Source of the DNA: Pseudoalteromonas sp. S2755
GTDB lineage: Bacteria > Pseudomonadota > Gammaproteobacteria > Enterobacterales > Alteromonadaceae
NCBI RefSeq assembly: GCF_005886535.1
Contig: NZ_PNDS01000063.1
Location: 1-48,294 of the forward strand
Direction of reading: 5' to 3'
Length of the DNA stretch: 48,294 nucleotides
In this document: positions 18,413 to 29,246 of the stretch, piece after piece
Numbering within the stretch: position 1 is the stretch's first letter
Layout: every line of letters begins with the position of its first letter
Program-made: the position numbers and the translations under genes
The notes under the pieces: model-generated
What the model was told of the DNA's origin: nothing
Databases searched by the model: none
Seen by the model: the letters and a program-made list of their open reading frames with translations, nothing else

Positions 18413-21400
18413 ATGAATAAGTTAATATACACGATAGTTGCATTAACGGCGCTATTACAAACCGCTCAAGCAGAAGACATTGAGCTTTATGTTAAACATA
18501 ATGTTTCTACTCGTGAGCAACCTCGGGTACTGATGTTGTTCGATACATCAGGCAGTATGGCGTGGGACTCGCAAAATGGTAAGGCGTGTTATGAGCGTTA
18601 CTCATATCGCGTGTGGACTGGCTGGCGTTATGAAACACGTTATGGCTACCGAGAAACAGAGTGCTTTAACGGTAGTAACTGTTATCAAGCAAATCAGTAC
18701 AATCAAGCTGTACAGGGCTGTGCTGATAGCCGCCTCAAAGTTGCGCAAAACGCGATGCGTAAACTGGTGAATGATAACGCAGATATCCAATTTGGTTTAT
18801 CTCGCCTATATTCTTCAAGTGGCGGTTATATATTAAATGGTATTGGTAGTAGTAGTGATGACATTATAGAAAAAATAAATGCATTACCAGCGTCTGGCTC
18901 AACGCCGTTATCTGAAACCTTATGGGAGTTGTATAACTACCTTAAAGGAGGGGATGTCTACTGGGGCGAAAACGGTGGAAACGATAGAGATAAGAGTATA
19001 GAGCGTCGTGGTAATTATATCTCCGCGTTTACTCCAGCCCGTGGCGCGGAGGAACGTTGCGATACCTCAATTAATTTAATTTTAATGACAGATGGAGATC
19101 CAACCAGTGACACTAGCTCTAACAATAGCATAGTGAATGAATATTTTTCAGTCTATGGCTCTTATCCCAATTACTTTGATATAAATGAAGGCTCTGGCGT
19201 CACTAAAAATTATTTACCCGCATTAGCTAAAACAATGCGCGGTACGTCTCAAGTTAAAGTTGACTTATATCCTTCTACACCTGATGAACACGATTTTGCA
19301 CGGGTCTTCACGATTGGTTTTGGTAATGGTATGTCGGGTACAGGCATAAATCTGCTTAAAGAAACCGCGACGCAAGGTGGTGGGCAATATCTTCATGCGC
19401 ATACTGCAAATGAACTGTCGGACGTGCTCAAAACCACCATTACCAATATCAGAAATGTGAGTGCAAGTTTTAGTTCACCAACGGTGTCCGCAAATGCTGA
19501 AGATCAAACCCAAACAGGTGATGCACTTTACTACACCCAGTTTAAACCGGAAACACATACGCGTTGGCGTGGCAACCTGAAAAAGCTAAAGTTTGTGGGT
19601 ACAGAAATAGTAGGTCAGGAGCGAACCAAAGCGATAGATAACAAGGGTGCTATTGATAGCAACATCACAACGTATTGGTCGCAAGCGGAGTCAAAAGATG
19701 GCAATAATATAGAAAAGGGCGGGGTTAACTATGCCCTTGAAAATCAGCTTACTAGAAAAGTCCTCTCTGATTTTGGTGGCAGCGATTTAGTTGATTTCAC
19801 TTATAATAACGCCGAAAGTGCCTATGGTAATTTAACCAAACTTGCCACCGCAATGGAGCTAAGTGGTGCAAGTAAAAGCGAGATACAAAGTATTTTTAAT
19901 TGGGCGATAGGTCAAGACGTTGACGACGATGATGGTGACGGTTTGAGATCTGAAAGAAGAGCAGACATATTCGCCGATCCCCTACATTCAAAGCCTGCAA
20001 CGGTTGACTATGGCAATGGCGATATTCGCGTGCTCATTGGCACTAACGCGGGCATGCTTCATATGTTTAAAGATCAAGGAAATAGTGTAACTGAAAGCTG
20101 GGCATTTATCCCAGGTTCTTTATTACCTATCCTGAATCCAGTCAAAACAAGTAAAGCAGAAACCAAACTGTATGGTCTAGATGGACCAATTACTGTGTAC
20201 TTTCACGATGTAAATAAAAATCGTAAGGTGGAAGCGGGTGATAAGGTTTGGGCCTTTGTGGGAATGCGTCGCGGTGGTAATAAATACTATGGTTTTGATA
20301 TTACCAACCCAGATTCGCCCAAGCTGTTGTGGGGTGGACCTATTTCTGGTGATTCAAATAAGTTTAAGAATTTAGGGCAAACGTGGTCCAAACCTGTGGT
20401 GACTTTTATTGAAAAGCAAAAGGATAGACCGGTATTGGTTTTTGCCGCAGGATACAATATCAATAAAGACAATGTTTCACGTAGCGATGATAATGATAAA
20501 GGCGTAGGAATTTACATGGTTGATATCATGTCAAACAATGCTGATATCGTCTGGTCGCTTACTGGAGATGCGTTTAAAGGTAAGCACAGTATTGTTGCTG
20601 AGCCAACGTTAACAGACTCAGACTATGATGGCTATATTGACAGAATTTATCTAGCGGATACCGCGGGGAGTATCTGGAGAATTGACATACCCGGTCCGAA
20701 CCCATCTGATAGTACGGAACCTTGGACGCATTTTGAATTGGCGCGTTTGGGGAGTAGCTCTGCTAATGAAGATAGGCGCTTCTTTTATCGTCCAAATATT
20801 GCTCGTACCTTTTATAGTAAGGTAACTGAGACTAGATATAATGGGAATTTAATAAAAGAGCGCAGAGATACACCGTTTGACGCCATCGTTATCGGCAGCG
20901 GTAATCGCTCTAAGCCGACAGATTCAAGTGTGACTGACTATCTTTTCATGATTAGGGATATTCATACGAAAACGCAATCTTTTGTAAACGATATTCCAGA
21001 CCCTATATTAATTTCTGATTTAATGGAAATGAAGAGTGATCCGTTTGGAAACGCTGTAGATGATATTGATGACTTTGTTGAACTAGAAGTAGAATTGGCT
21101 AAGTTTAATGGCTGGAAGTATCAGTTATCAGGTGGTGAAAAATCGCTATCCGGTGCTACTGTAATTGGAGGAGTTGCTTACTTTACTTCATTTACACCTG
21201 CAGATCAGGCTACCCAGCAATGCACGTTAACGGGTGGTAAGGGGCAGCTATACATGTTCCACTTACATTATGGCACAGGGAAAACTTACGTGACTTCGCA
21301 GGATCTACCGGATACACCGACTCTAGTTGTACGCAAAGATGAAAATGGTAAAAGAGTTCCTTATATTGCAGGCCCTGGGATTATAGCTGATGACAGTAAT

Positions 21401-21547
21401 CCATTTGTGCCGCCAGGAATACCGGGTGAACCAGTGCCAGTTGTAGGCGATGACGACAAGGTTATTATCTTTAAAGATAAAACCTCTGGGATCAGAACAA
21501 GGCAACTTTATATTTATAAGAGGGAAGATAGCGATGAGAAGAAATAG
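18413..21547 (+). CDS. pilY1: PilY1-type pilus tip adhesin / assembly factor
   Basis: A 1044-residue secreted protein. A Sec signal peptide (about residues 1-20, ending AQA) is followed by a von Willebrand A domain with the metal site DTSGSM at 44-49. The C-terminal half resembles the PilC/PilY1 beta-propeller. Two Asp-rich candidate Ca2+ sites are visible: DVDDDDGDG near 503 and DSDYDGYID near 737, the second placed like the calcium loop of P. aeruginosa PilY1. In studied species PilY1 sits at the pilus tip, acts in adhesion and surface sensing, and is needed for pilus extension. The final 14 bases overlap pilE. Confidence 0.92.
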   Translation: MNKLIYTIVALTALLQTAQAEDIELYVKHNVSTREQPRVLMLFDTSGSMAWDSQNGKACYERYSYRVWTGWRYETRYGYRETECFNGSNCYQANQYNQAVQGCADSRLKVAQNAMRKLVNDNADIQFGLSRLYSSSGGYILNGIGSSSDDIIEKINALPASGSTPLSETLWELYNYLKGGDVYWGENGGNDRDKSIERRGNYISAFTPARGAEERCDTSINLILMTDGDPTSDTSSNNSIVNEYFSVYGSYPNYFDINEGSGVTKNYLPALAKTMRGTSQVKVDLYPSTPDEHDFARVFTIGFGNGMSGTGINLLKETATQGGGQYLHAHTANELSDVLKTTITNIRNVSASFSSPTVSANAEDQTQTGDALYYTQFKPETHTRWRGNLKKLKFVGTEIVGQERTKAIDNKGAIDSNITTYWSQAESKDGNNIEKGGVNYALENQLTRKVLSDFGGSDLVDFTYNNAESAYGNLTKLATAMELSGASKSEIQSIFNWAIGQDVDDDDGDGLRSERRADIFADPLHSKPATVDYGNGDIRVLIGTNAGMLHMFKDQGNSVTESWAFIPGSLLPILNPVKTSKAETKLYGLDGPITVYFHDVNKNRKVEAGDKVWAFVGMRRGGNKYYGFDITNPDSPKLLWGGPISGDSNKFKNLGQTWSKPVVTFIEKQKDRPVLVFAAGYNINKDNVSRSDDNDKGVGIYMVDIMSNNADIVWSLTGDAFKGKHSIVAEPTLTDSDYDGYIDRIYLADTAGSIWRIDIPGPNPSDSTEPWTHFELARLGSSSANEDRRFFYRPNIARTFYSKVTETRYNGNLIKERRDTPFDAIVIGSGNRSKPTDSSVTDYLFMIRDIHTKTQSFVNDIPDPILISDLMEMKSDPFGNAVDDIDDFVELEVELAKFNGWKYQLSGGEKSLSGATVIGGVAYFTSFTPADQATQQCTLTGGKGQLYMFHLHYGTGKTYVTSQDLPDTPTLVVRKDENGKRVPYIAGPGIIADDSNPFVPPGIPGEPVPVVGDDDKVIIFKDKTSGIRTRQLYIYKREDSDEKK

Positions 21548-21971
21548 TACCCAAGGCAAAGCAATGTCAGGCTTTACCCTGATTGAAGTAATGATAGTGG
21601 TGGTGATCATCGGTATTCTCTCTGCGATTGCGTACCCTAATTACACTGAGTATGTGAGAAGAGGGGCGAGGGCTGATGCTATGACTTTGTTACTTGACGC
21701 CGCGAATAAGCAAGAGCAGTTTTTTGTTGATAATAGAGCTTACAGCGATAATCTAGCAGCAATTGGTGTGCCAACAGCAACAGAAAATGGCTACTTCAAT
21801 GTAACACTTGAAAATGTCACCAACGATACTTTCAGAATCGTTGCAACAGCCGCTGCAGGGCCCGTTCGAGGTGATGAACAGTGCCCAGCTTTAACTATTG
21901 ATGAGCTTGGCGTTCGTGGTGTTACTGGGACCACGAATCAAGACGCTATCGATAGGTGTTGGGAGCGTTAA
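21534..21971 (+). CDS. pilE: Type IV minor pilin PilE
   Basis: A 145-residue prepilin. The leader ends KAMSG and the mature part starts [20 protein letters not shown] with Glu5, then [13 protein letters not shown]-terminal Cys pair (EQCPAL ... DRCWER) would close the D-loop disulfide. ATG at 21534 is chosen for AGAGGGAAG seven bases upstream; the reading frame is open further upstream but that lies within pilY1. ATG at 21564 remains possible. It is the last gene of the operon and is followed by a terminator. Confidence 0.86.
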   Translation: MRRNSTQGKAMSGFTLIEVMIVVVIIGILSAIAYPNYTEYVRRGARADAMTLLLDAANKQEQFFVDNRAYSDNLAAIGVPTATENGYFNVTLENVTNDTFRIVATAAAGPVRGDEQCPALTIDELGVRGVTGTTNQDAIDRCWER

Positions 21972-21975
21972 TTTT

Positions 21976-22000
21976 CGGGGGGAGTAATTGATCCCCCTTT
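21976..22000 (+). terminator. Terminator of the pilV-pilE operon
   Basis: GGGGGA (21978-21983) and TCCCCC (21992-21997) form a strong stem with an 8-base loop, followed by a short T-run. It begins a few bases after the pilE stop. Confidence 0.72.
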
Positions 22001-22033
22001 GTATTAATACTACTTATCCGAAGCTTAGGTTAT

Positions 22034-22540
22034 TTACTTTTGACACTCATCTGTATCTTTTAAAGTGCTTCTCCCTGTGTAGCTAACTGACAACGACAAT
22101 CCCACGGTAGAATTTGCATTACAGTAGACAAAAGTACCGTTATAGAGTCCCGCAAGATGGCCAAAGCGGCGAAATATAATGGCGTTTCTTGGGTAGGTGA
22201 GCATGTCCCCTGAGTCTACTGAGTCCACAACAGCTAATTTATAATCATCGCCTGAAAACTCACCTTGGGGGTGGTAATCAATAAAAACCGTTAACTGAGT
22301 GTGCCATTCTTTGCTGTCGCAGCGATTATTTTTCAGTGGGCACAAAGTAACGGTTGCACCGCTTGCAACAGCTTGAATGCGAGCCAAATTAATCGCTCGC
22401 CGCAGTGCTTCAAGTTTTATTTTTGGTTTATCAAACTGAAATAAAGCCGTAAGACTGGGAAGAGAAAATAAACTGACGATGGTGATAATCGCCAAACACA
22501 CTAAAGATTCCAGTAGGGAAAAACCCATATAGCGACGCAT
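22034..22540 (-). CDS. GspH/FimT-type minor pseudopilin (second)
   Basis: A 168-residue prepilin. The leader MRRYMG precedes FSLLESLVCLAIITIVSLFS, with Glu5. The headpiece carries the FimT/GspH-like pattern LCPLKNNRC ... W ... VFIDYHPQGEF and a late Cys (FVYCN). It is transcribed against the pil operon, 99 bases after the other FimT-like gene. Either could fill the FimU role missing from the head of pilV-pilE. Which is FimT and which FimU cannot be settled by eye. Confidence 0.78.
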   Translation of the reverse strand: MRRYMGFSLLESLVCLAIITIVSLFSLPSLTALFQFDKPKIKLEALRRAINLARIQAVASGATVTLCPLKNNRCDSKEWHTQLTVFIDYHPQGEFSGDDYKLAVVDSVDSGDMLTYPRNAIIFRRFGHLAGLYNGTFVYCNANSTVGLSLSVSYTGRSTLKDTDECQK

Positions 22541-22639
22541 ATCCTTTGCCTCGAATTACATTTTCCTTAAGCCTAGTTGTTTGTATGTTAAAGGCAAGGT
22601 TGAAGCGAAGAGATATTTTACGTATCAGTACTTTTGTGG

Positions 22640-23176
22640 CTATCCACAGGTATCTGTTGTATCTCCGCGATATAATGCTGTGCCAGCGGTTGAAACACTT
22701 AACTGTTGATTGTTGTCGTCACTGCCAGGACAATAGGTAAAATTGCCAGCATTTGAGCCACTTAAGAGTCCGCTTGAATCAAACCTTAGACGATTGTCAC
22801 CAGAAAATACCATAGTGTCGTTATCGTCTACGACCTCCATAGTTCTATGGATAGTATCACCATTACTAAATGTGCCATTTTTATCACTATCAACAAACAC
22901 GCTAATTCTGTTCGTTGCCCAATTATCTTGGCAAGTAAATGCAGTCCTAGCTTGAATATTGGTTGGGGGAGCTGGGCAGAGAATGACAATTTCGTCTGCA
23001 GCGGTTGCTTTTACACGAGCAAATGCAATATTGCGCTGTAATTCTTGTAAAAAGGACTCTGCTCGGTTACGTTGCAGCAGGTTGCCATCAAAGCTAAATG
23101 AAATGGCCAGCACGATAGCCAATATAGCGATGGTTATCATTAGTTCTAGTAGATTGAATCCCGCTGATTGTTTCAT
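22640..23176 (-). CDS. GspH/FimT-type minor pseudopilin (first)
   Basis: A 178-residue prepilin. The leader MKQSAG precedes FNLLELMITIAILAIVLAIS, with Glu5. The headpiece has ILCPAPP, a CQDNW segment and VFVDSDKNGTFSNGD, all typical of FimT/FimU/GspH. The start is the ATG at 23176 (complement), with GAGG just upstream; a longer frame opening at 23245 would put 23 unneeded residues before the leader. It shares a 137-base divergent region with glnB. It probably forms a unit with the 22034-22540 gene. Confidence 0.8.
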   Translation of the reverse strand: MKQSAGFNLLELMITIAILAIVLAISFSFDGNLLQRNRAESFLQELQRNIAFARVKATAADEIVILCPAPPTNIQARTAFTCQDNWATNRISVFVDSDKNGTFSNGDTIHRTMEVVDDNDTMVFSGDNRLRFDSSGLLSGSNAGNFTYCPGSDDNNQQLSVSTAGTALYRGDTTDTCG

Positions 23177-23254
23177 TACCGCCTCACAACCAAAAAGTAA
23201 TAATTTATGATTATTATTATTGCGTGAAATCACTTCAACTTTCAATGTCTTTGT

Positions 23255-23652
<398 letters not shown>

Positions 23653-23681
23653 TACGCCGCTCAGTCAAATGCTTACCTTTT

Positions 23682-23712
23682 AGGGCTGCTTTCCCTCCAT
23701 TATGGGCAGCCT
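23682..23712 (+). terminator. Possible weak terminator after glnB
   Basis: TAGG-CTGC (with a one-base bulge) can pair with GCAGCCTA around a pyrimidine-rich loop about 30 bases after glnB. There is no clean T-run, so an intrinsic terminator is doubtful. Confidence 0.3.
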
Positions 23713-23829
23713 AATTCCTTCCTGATTACAACTACAATCAAATAAAACACGCTGACGATTAATTTCCATGTACAGGAAGCTAGTGCTTTTACTGCTGTAG
23801 AAAGCTTGAAGGTGAATACTGGCGGGAGA

Positions 23830-23860
23830 TAAGTCACGATCTCAGCGGTATCGTGACTTA
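23830..23860. other. Perfect 11-bp inverted repeat after bamD
   Basis: TAAGTCACGAT and ATCGTGACTTA pair perfectly around a 9-base loop, 10 bases beyond the bamD stop (bamD is on the minus strand). No T-run follows on either strand, so it looks more like a 3'-end stabilising or Rho-linked structure than an intrinsic terminator. Confidence 0.6.
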
Positions 23861-23869
23861 GCACTCTAT

Positions 23870-24634
23870 TTATTTGTTACGTGCGTTAACCGATTTGGCT
23901 TTTTTCACGTTATCCGCAAGGTCCTGAAGGCCAAGTTTGCGATAGCTTTTTTCCATAATGTCAAAAGCTTGGGTCAGATAACTACTTTGAGAGTAGTGCT
24001 CGACTACATATTTACCACGATTTGCTGCGGCAAGGTATGCTTCACGTTCGAAGTAATATTCAGCGACTCTGAGCTCATAGCGAGCCATTTTGTTTAGTAG
24101 CCAGACTAAGCGCTTTTTCGCTTCTGGTGCATACGGACTGTTTGGATAGTTTTTAACTAACGTGGTTAAATCCTGAAAAGCAACACGGGTGCGATTGGCA
24201 TCACGGTCAGCCCTGTCTACACCGAAATATTCTTGGAATGCGTTTTCATCAGCCTTGATGCTAACCAAGCCTCGCATGTAATACATGTAGTCGAGGTCTT
24301 TATGATTTGGATTTAAGCGAATAAAACGATCAATAGTCGCAAGTGCTTGGTCGGTATTACCTGTTTGATAATATGCATAGACTAGGTCCATTTGAACTTG
24401 TCTTGCGTAAGGGCCGAACGGATAACGAGCATTAATTGCACTTAATAATTCAATGGCGCGGGCATACAAGCCGGAATCTAATGTTTGTTTAGCGTCTTCA
24501 TAAAGCGCTTGGGCGGATTTGTTTGGTACGCGTTCAATATCTTCTTGTTCTGGTGCAGATGAACAGGCTGCCAAACCTAAAACAGACGCGGCTAACGCCA
24601 GCCTAAAGGCGTGTGTCCTTAAGTTTTTAATCAT
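23870..24634 (-). CDS. bamD: Outer membrane assembly lipoprotein BamD
   Basis: A 254-residue lipoprotein of the BAM complex that inserts beta-barrel proteins into the outer membrane. The signal peptide ends in lipobox LAAC (C24 lipidated), then five TPR-like helical pairs follow (for example ALYEDAKQTLDSGLYARAIE and VYAYYQTGNTDQALATIDRF). The length fits E. coli BamD (245). Divergent from rluD, as in E. coli. A hairpin ACTCGG/CCGAGT (24671-24687) lies in the upstream region. Confidence 0.95.
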   Translation of the reverse strand: MIKNLRTHAFRLALAASVLGLAACSSAPEQEDIERVPNKSAQALYEDAKQTLDSGLYARAIELLSAINARYPFGPYARQVQMDLVYAYYQTGNTDQALATIDRFIRLNPNHKDLDYMYYMRGLVSIKADENAFQEYFGVDRADRDANRTRVAFQDLTTLVKNYPNSPYAPEAKKRLVWLLNKMARYELRVAEYYFEREAYLAAANRGKYVVEHYSQSSYLTQAFDIMEKSYRKLGLQDLADNVKKAKSVNARNK

Positions 24635-24757
24635 TTTATTTTACTACCTTTGTTTTCTTCGGCTAGGCCAACTCGGCAAAACCGAGTAAACTATGCATTA
24701 ATACGATTCTAACCCAGTCGAGCACGGCTTGCACTGGTAAATTAGGTAAAGTTTCAG

Positions 24758-25735
24758 ATGTCAGAGCAAATTTCCCTCCAAGCGGAGGTTCCAGTTGAAC
24801 TCGGTGGTAAACGTCTAGACCAAATATTGGCGCAATTGTTCCCGGATTTTTCTCGTTCAAGAATAAAAACTTGGATCCTTGAAGATAAAGTCACCGTAGA
24901 TGGTGAAGTATTCAACACCCCTCGTGAAAAGTTACTTGGTGGTGAAAGTGTCGCTATCGAGACGGTTATCGAAGCGCAACGTGAGTACGAAGCGCAAGAT
25001 ATAGAGTTAGACATTGTTTATGAAGATGATGATATTCTCGTGATAAACAAGCCCATGGGGCTGGTGGTTCACCCGGGAGCCGGTAACCCGGATGGCACTG
25101 TGTTAAATGCTCTGCTTCACCATCACCCAGAGATCATTAACGTACCTCGTGCTGGTATCGTACATCGTCTAGATAAAGATACGACCGGCCTAATGGTTGT
25201 GGCGAAAACCATCCAAGCACAAACGCACTTGGTGAAAAACCTACAGGCCCGTGAAAACTTCACACGTGAATACGAAGCAGTTTGTAATGGCACGATGACC
25301 GCAGGTGGTATGATTGAAAAGCCAATCGGTCGTCACGCAACCAAGCGTACACATATGGCAGTGCATGAGATGGGTAAGCCTGCTATCACTCATTACCGTG
25401 TTGCTGAAAAGTTCAGAGCACACACGCGCCTGCGCCTGCGCCTAGAAACCGGTAGAACACACCAAATTCGTGTACATATGGCGTATCTGAATCATCCGTT
25501 AATTGGCGATCAGCTCTATGGCGGCCGTCCTCGCCCACCAAGAAATGCGACTCAAGGATTAACCGAGCAATTAAGAGAGTTTAAACGTCAGGCATTGCAT
25601 GCTATAAAACTAAGTATCGCTCATCCAATTACTGGTGAGATGATGACATGGGAAGCGCCTGTGCCTGAAGATATGCTTAAGCTGGTAGCAGCGCTTAGAG
25701 AAGATACCAAAGAAAACCCGGATTTAACGTTATAA
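24758..25735 (+). CDS. rluD: 23S rRNA pseudouridine synthase RluD
   Basis: A 325-residue enzyme making pseudouridines 1911, 1915 and 1917 in helix 69 of 23S rRNA (established for E. coli). An N-terminal S4 domain (GGKRLDQILAQLFPDFSRSRIK) precedes the catalytic domain with HRLDKDTTG; D139 is the catalytic aspartate, at the same number as in E. coli. The stop is followed one base later by pgeF, so the two are probably co-translated. Confidence 0.96.
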   Translation: MSEQISLQAEVPVELGGKRLDQILAQLFPDFSRSRIKTWILEDKVTVDGEVFNTPREKLLGGESVAIETVIEAQREYEAQDIELDIVYEDDDILVINKPMGLVVHPGAGNPDGTVLNALLHHHPEIINVPRAGIVHRLDKDTTGLMVVAKTIQAQTHLVKNLQARENFTREYEAVCNGTMTAGGMIEKPIGRHATKRTHMAVHEMGKPAITHYRVAEKFRAHTRLRLRLETGRTHQIRVHMAYLNHPLIGDQLYGGRPRPPRNATQGLTEQLREFKRQALHAIKLSIAHPITGEMMTWEAPVPEDMLKLVAALREDTKENPDLTL

Positions 25736-25736
25736 G

Positions 25737-26453
25737 ATGCAACTTGCTCAGTGGCCATTAACCCAGTTCATTGGGACATTATCAACAACACGCAAAGGCG
25801 GTGTTTCAGCACCGCCGTACGATAGCTTTAATCTAGCCTTTCATGTTGGTGATAATGCAGAACATGTAGCCGAAAATCGCAGAATTTTACATGGTTATGT
25901 GGCCAACCCGATTGTATGGCTTGAGCAAGTGCATGGCGCAGAAGTAGTAGTGGTCGACGAGCAGTTTGAAATCGCGCAGGTTCATCAGGCCGACGCCTTA
26001 TATACTCGCTTGCGCCAAACACCTCTGGCTATCATGACGGCAGATTGCTTGCCCATTTTGCTTGCATCAAAAGATGGCGAGGAGGTGGCCGCTATCCATG
26101 GTGGTTGGAAGCCTCTTGCTGCTGGAATTATCTCGCAAACACTGGCTAAGTTTAACTGTGCACCTGAAGAGATCTGTGTATGGTTTGGCCCTGCGATTGG
26201 GCCTAGTGCATTCGAGGTGGGTGAAGACGTTGTACAGGCTTTTGAGGCGCAACGAAATACGGCATTTGTTGCTAAAAAAGACGGTAAATATCTTGCGGAT
26301 ATTTTCGAGCTTGCACAATCGTTATTACGCGAGCAGGGTGTAAAGGATTTTTACGGCGATAAACACTGTACAGTAACTATGCCCGAGCAATATTTTTCCT
26401 ATCGTAGAGACAAAACAACGGGCCGTATGGCAACTTTGATTTGGCGCAAATAA
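25737..26453 (+). CDS. pgeF: Peptidoglycan editing factor PgeF (YfiH)
   Basis: A 238-residue protein of the YfiH family (multicopper polyphenol oxidoreductase fold). In E. coli PgeF removes wrongly made UDP-MurNAc-L-Ser during cell-wall synthesis. Signature parts are the Cys in TADCLPILLA, IHGGWKPLAAGI and the C-terminal HCTVTMPEQYFSYRRDKTTGR. It starts one base after rluD and precedes clpB by 90 bases, the E. coli order. Confidence 0.93.
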   Translation: MQLAQWPLTQFIGTLSTTRKGGVSAPPYDSFNLAFHVGDNAEHVAENRRILHGYVANPIVWLEQVHGAEVVVVDEQFEIAQVHQADALYTRLRQTPLAIMTADCLPILLASKDGEEVAAIHGGWKPLAAGIISQTLAKFNCAPEEICVWFGPAIGPSAFEVGEDVVQAFEAQRNTAFVAKKDGKYLADIFELAQSLLREQGVKDFYGDKHCTVTMPEQYFSYRRDKTTGRMATLIWRK

Positions 26454-26476
26454 TCAGGGTAAATTATTACTTTTAC

Positions 26477-26504
26477 GCTTGATCTTCGTTCAGTTAATAC
26501 CCAT
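26477..26504 (+). promoter_or_regulatory. Sigma-32 (heat-shock) promoter of clpB
   Basis: GCTTGATC (26477-26484) and ACCCAT (26499-26504), 14 bases apart, fit the RpoH consensus CTTGAAA / CCCCAT closely. It lies 40 bases before clpB, a classic RpoH-regulated gene. Confidence 0.72.
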
Positions 26505-26543
26505 AAATAAGGTAATTCAATATTTTATATGGGTAAATAAATC

Positions 26544-29117
26544 ATGCGTTTAGATAGATTTACAAGCAAATTCCAAGCTGCGCTTTCCGATGCGCAGTCA
26601 TTAGCGCTTGGGCGCGATCACCAATTTATTGAACCTGTTCATTTAATGTATGCTTTGCTCCAACAGAGCGGCTCAAGTGTGCGTGCATTATTAGCACAAG
26701 CTGGCGTGAGTGCCGACGAGCTTAATACTAAGCTGTCACAAGCCATTGAAAAGCTATTTAAAGTAGAAGGTGTAGGTGGTGATGTACAGCTTTCAAATAA
26801 CCTTATTTCACTGATCAATCTGTGTGATAAATATGCACAAAAGCGTAAAGATAAATATATCTCCAGCGAGTTATTTGTTTTTGCTGCGTGCGAAGATAAA
26901 GGCCCATTAGGCGAGATTTTCAAAGCGCTTAACATCACCCAGCCAAAGATAGAGCAAGCCATTAAGGCTATTCGAGGGGGTCAAAAAGTCGATGACCCTA
27001 ATGCTGAAGACACTCGCCAAGCTCTTGAGAAATTTACCATCGATCTCACTGAGCGTGCTGAGCAAGGTAAGCTTGATCCGGTTATTGGCCGTGACGACGA
27101 AATTCGCCGCACTATTCAAGTACTACAGCGCCGTACTAAAAACAACCCTGTACTTATCGGTGAACCAGGCGTTGGTAAAACCGCCATCGTTGAGGGACTC
27201 GCGCAGCGTATTATCAACGGTGAAGTTCCAGAAGGCTTGAAAAGTAAGCGCGTACTATCGCTGGACATGGGCGCGTTGGTGGCTGGAGCCAAATACCGTG
27301 GTGAATTCGAAGAGCGCCTAAAGTCGGTATTAAACGAGCTGGCTAAAGAAGAAGGCCAAGTCATCCTCTTTATTGACGAAATCCATACCATGGTAGGCGC
27401 GGGCAAAACCGACGGTGCAATGGATGCGGGCAATATGCTAAAACCCGCACTAGCCCGTGGGGAGCTTCATTGCGTGGGGGCAACCACACTTGATGAGTAT
27501 CGTCAGTATATTGAAAAGGACGCAGCACTTGAGCGTCGCTTCCAAAAAGTATTTGTTGCAGAGCCAACTGTTGAGGACACCATCGCGATTCTACGTGGCT
27601 TAAAAGAGCGTTACGAGCTGCATCACTCAGTGGATATTACCGATCCCGCGATTGTCGCTGCGGCTAATTTATCACATCGTTATATCTCAGATCGGCAGCT
27701 TCCAGATAAAGCTATCGATTTGATAGACGAAGCAGGGTCTTCAATTCGACTGCAAATTGACTCAAAACCGGAGCAATTAGACAGGCTAGAGCGCCGTATT
27801 ATCCAACTAAAACTGGAAGATAACGCGCTGGCAAAAGAGAAAGACGAAGCGAGTCAAAAGCGTCGCACCGAGATGCAAACGCTCATCAATGAATTAGAAA
27901 CCGAGTACCGTGAGCTTGATGAAGTATGGAATGCAGAAAAGGCCTCATTACAAGGCACGCAAGTGATTAAGGCTGAGCTAGAGCAAGCGCGTTTAGATCT
28001 AGAAGTTGCGCGTCGAGCAAGTGACTTGCAACGTATGTCTGAACTACAGTACGGTCGGATCCCTGAGCTTGAGCGAAAACTAGACCTTGCTTCTCAGGCT
28101 GAAATGCAGGAAATGAGTCTACTAAAAAACCAGGTCGGTGAAGATGAAATTGCAGAAATTTTATCTCGCTGGACTGGGATCCCGGTCGCAAAAATGCTTC
28201 AAGGTGAGCGTGAAAAGTTACTGCAAATGGAAGACGAGCTTCATAAAAAAGTGATTGGTCAAGACGAAGCTGTTAATGCGGTTGCTAACGCTATCCGTCG
28301 CTCGCGAGCGGGACTTGCAGATCCTAATCGCCCAATTGGTTCGTTCTTGTTCTTAGGTCCAACAGGGGTGGGTAAAACGGAGCTGACCAAAGCGTTAGCC
28401 AACTTTATGTTTGATACGGAAGATGCCATGGTGCGCATTGATATGTCCGAATTTATGGAAAAACACTCAGTTGCGCGCTTGGTTGGTGCACCTCCTGGCT
28501 ATGTTGGCTACGAAGAAGGCGGCTATTTGACAGAAGCGGTAAGACGCCGTCCTTATTCTGTGATTTTGCTTGATGAAGTGGAAAAAGCGCACCCAGATGT
28601 ATTTAACATCTTATTACAGGTCTTGGACGATGGGCGCTTGACCGATGGTCAAGGTCGCACGGTTGATTTTAAAAATGCAGTGATCATTATGACCTCCAAC
28701 TTAGGGTCGGATGTCATTCAGGAGCAAGCAGGAAGTAACGACTACGCGACACTCAAAGAGCGTGTTATGGGCGTGCTGGCTAGTCAGTTTAGACCTGAGT
28801 TTATTAACCGTATTGATGAAACTGTGGTGTTCCACCCGCTTATCAATGAACACATTAAAGAAATTGCGAGTATCCAGTTAGACAGATTGAGTAAACGTTT
28901 AACTGAAAGAGGGTTTGCACTCGAGCTTAGTGATGCCGCGCTTGATAAAATCGCTGCAAGCGGGTTTGATCCTGTATATGGAGCTCGTCCTCTTAAACGA
29001 GCCGTACAACAATACATTGAAAACCCGTTGGCGCAGGACTTGCTGCAAGGTAAGTTTGTGACTGGTGATACCATTAAAGTCGAGGTGCTTGATGACCAGA
29101 TAGTGTTCAATCACTAA
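26544..29117 (+). CDS. clpB: ClpB protein disaggregase
   Basis: An 857-residue AAA+ chaperone that with DnaK rescues aggregated proteins. The N-domain (1-145) is followed by the first nucleotide-binding domain (GEPGVGKT at 206-213, same numbers as E. coli), a long coiled-coil middle domain (about 405-525) and the second nucleotide-binding domain (GPTGVGKT near 605). Full length, identical in size to E. coli ClpB. A heat-shock promoter precedes it and a strong terminator follows. Confidence 0.98.
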   Translation: MRLDRFTSKFQAALSDAQSLALGRDHQFIEPVHLMYALLQQSGSSVRALLAQAGVSADELNTKLSQAIEKLFKVEGVGGDVQLSNNLISLINLCDKYAQKRKDKYISSELFVFAACEDKGPLGEIFKALNITQPKIEQAIKAIRGGQKVDDPNAEDTRQALEKFTIDLTERAEQGKLDPVIGRDDEIRRTIQVLQRRTKNNPVLIGEPGVGKTAIVEGLAQRIINGEVPEGLKSKRVLSLDMGALVAGAKYRGEFEERLKSVLNELAKEEGQVILFIDEIHTMVGAGKTDGAMDAGNMLKPALARGELHCVGATTLDEYRQYIEKDAALERRFQKVFVAEPTVEDTIAILRGLKERYELHHSVDITDPAIVAAANLSHRYISDRQLPDKAIDLIDEAGSSIRLQIDSKPEQLDRLERRIIQLKLEDNALAKEKDEASQKRRTEMQTLINELETEYRELDEVWNAEKASLQGTQVIKAELEQARLDLEVARRASDLQRMSELQYGRIPELERKLDLASQAEMQEMSLLKNQVGEDEIAEILSRWTGIPVAKMLQGEREKLLQMEDELHKKVIGQDEAVNAVANAIRRSRAGLADPNRPIGSFLFLGPTGVGKTELTKALANFMFDTEDAMVRIDMSEFMEKHSVARLVGAPPGYVGYEEGGYLTEAVRRRPYSVILLDEVEKAHPDVFNILLQVLDDGRLTDGQGRTVDFKNAVIIMTSNLGSDVIQEQAGSNDYATLKERVMGVLASQFRPEFINRIDETVVFHPLINEHIKEIASIQLDRLSKRLTERGFALELSDAALDKIAASGFDPVYGARPLKRAVQQYIENPLAQDLLQGKFVTGDTIKVEVLDDQIVFNH

Positions 29118-29125
29118 ATATAGCT

Positions 29126-29160
29126 AAACGCTCTTACAGCCATACTGTAAGAGCGTTTTT
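29126..29160 (+). terminator. Terminator of clpB
   Basis: A perfect 14-bp stem (29126-29139 with 29145-29158, core CGCTCTTACAG) around a 5-base loop runs into a T-run, nine bases after the clpB stop. Confidence 0.95.
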
Positions 29161-29246
29161 CCCTCCCATACCGTAAATTTCTTCAAACTCCTTACCCTTT
29201 CGCGTATTCTACAAAGATACCAAACTGTTTTCTAAGCAAGCCGCAT

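Noticed and set aside
27116..27433. Long reverse-strand frames within clpB, and similar frames inside ileS and ffh
   Set aside because: They lie opposite conserved coding sequence, lack ribosome sites and encode no recognisable protein; they are shadows caused by codon bias.
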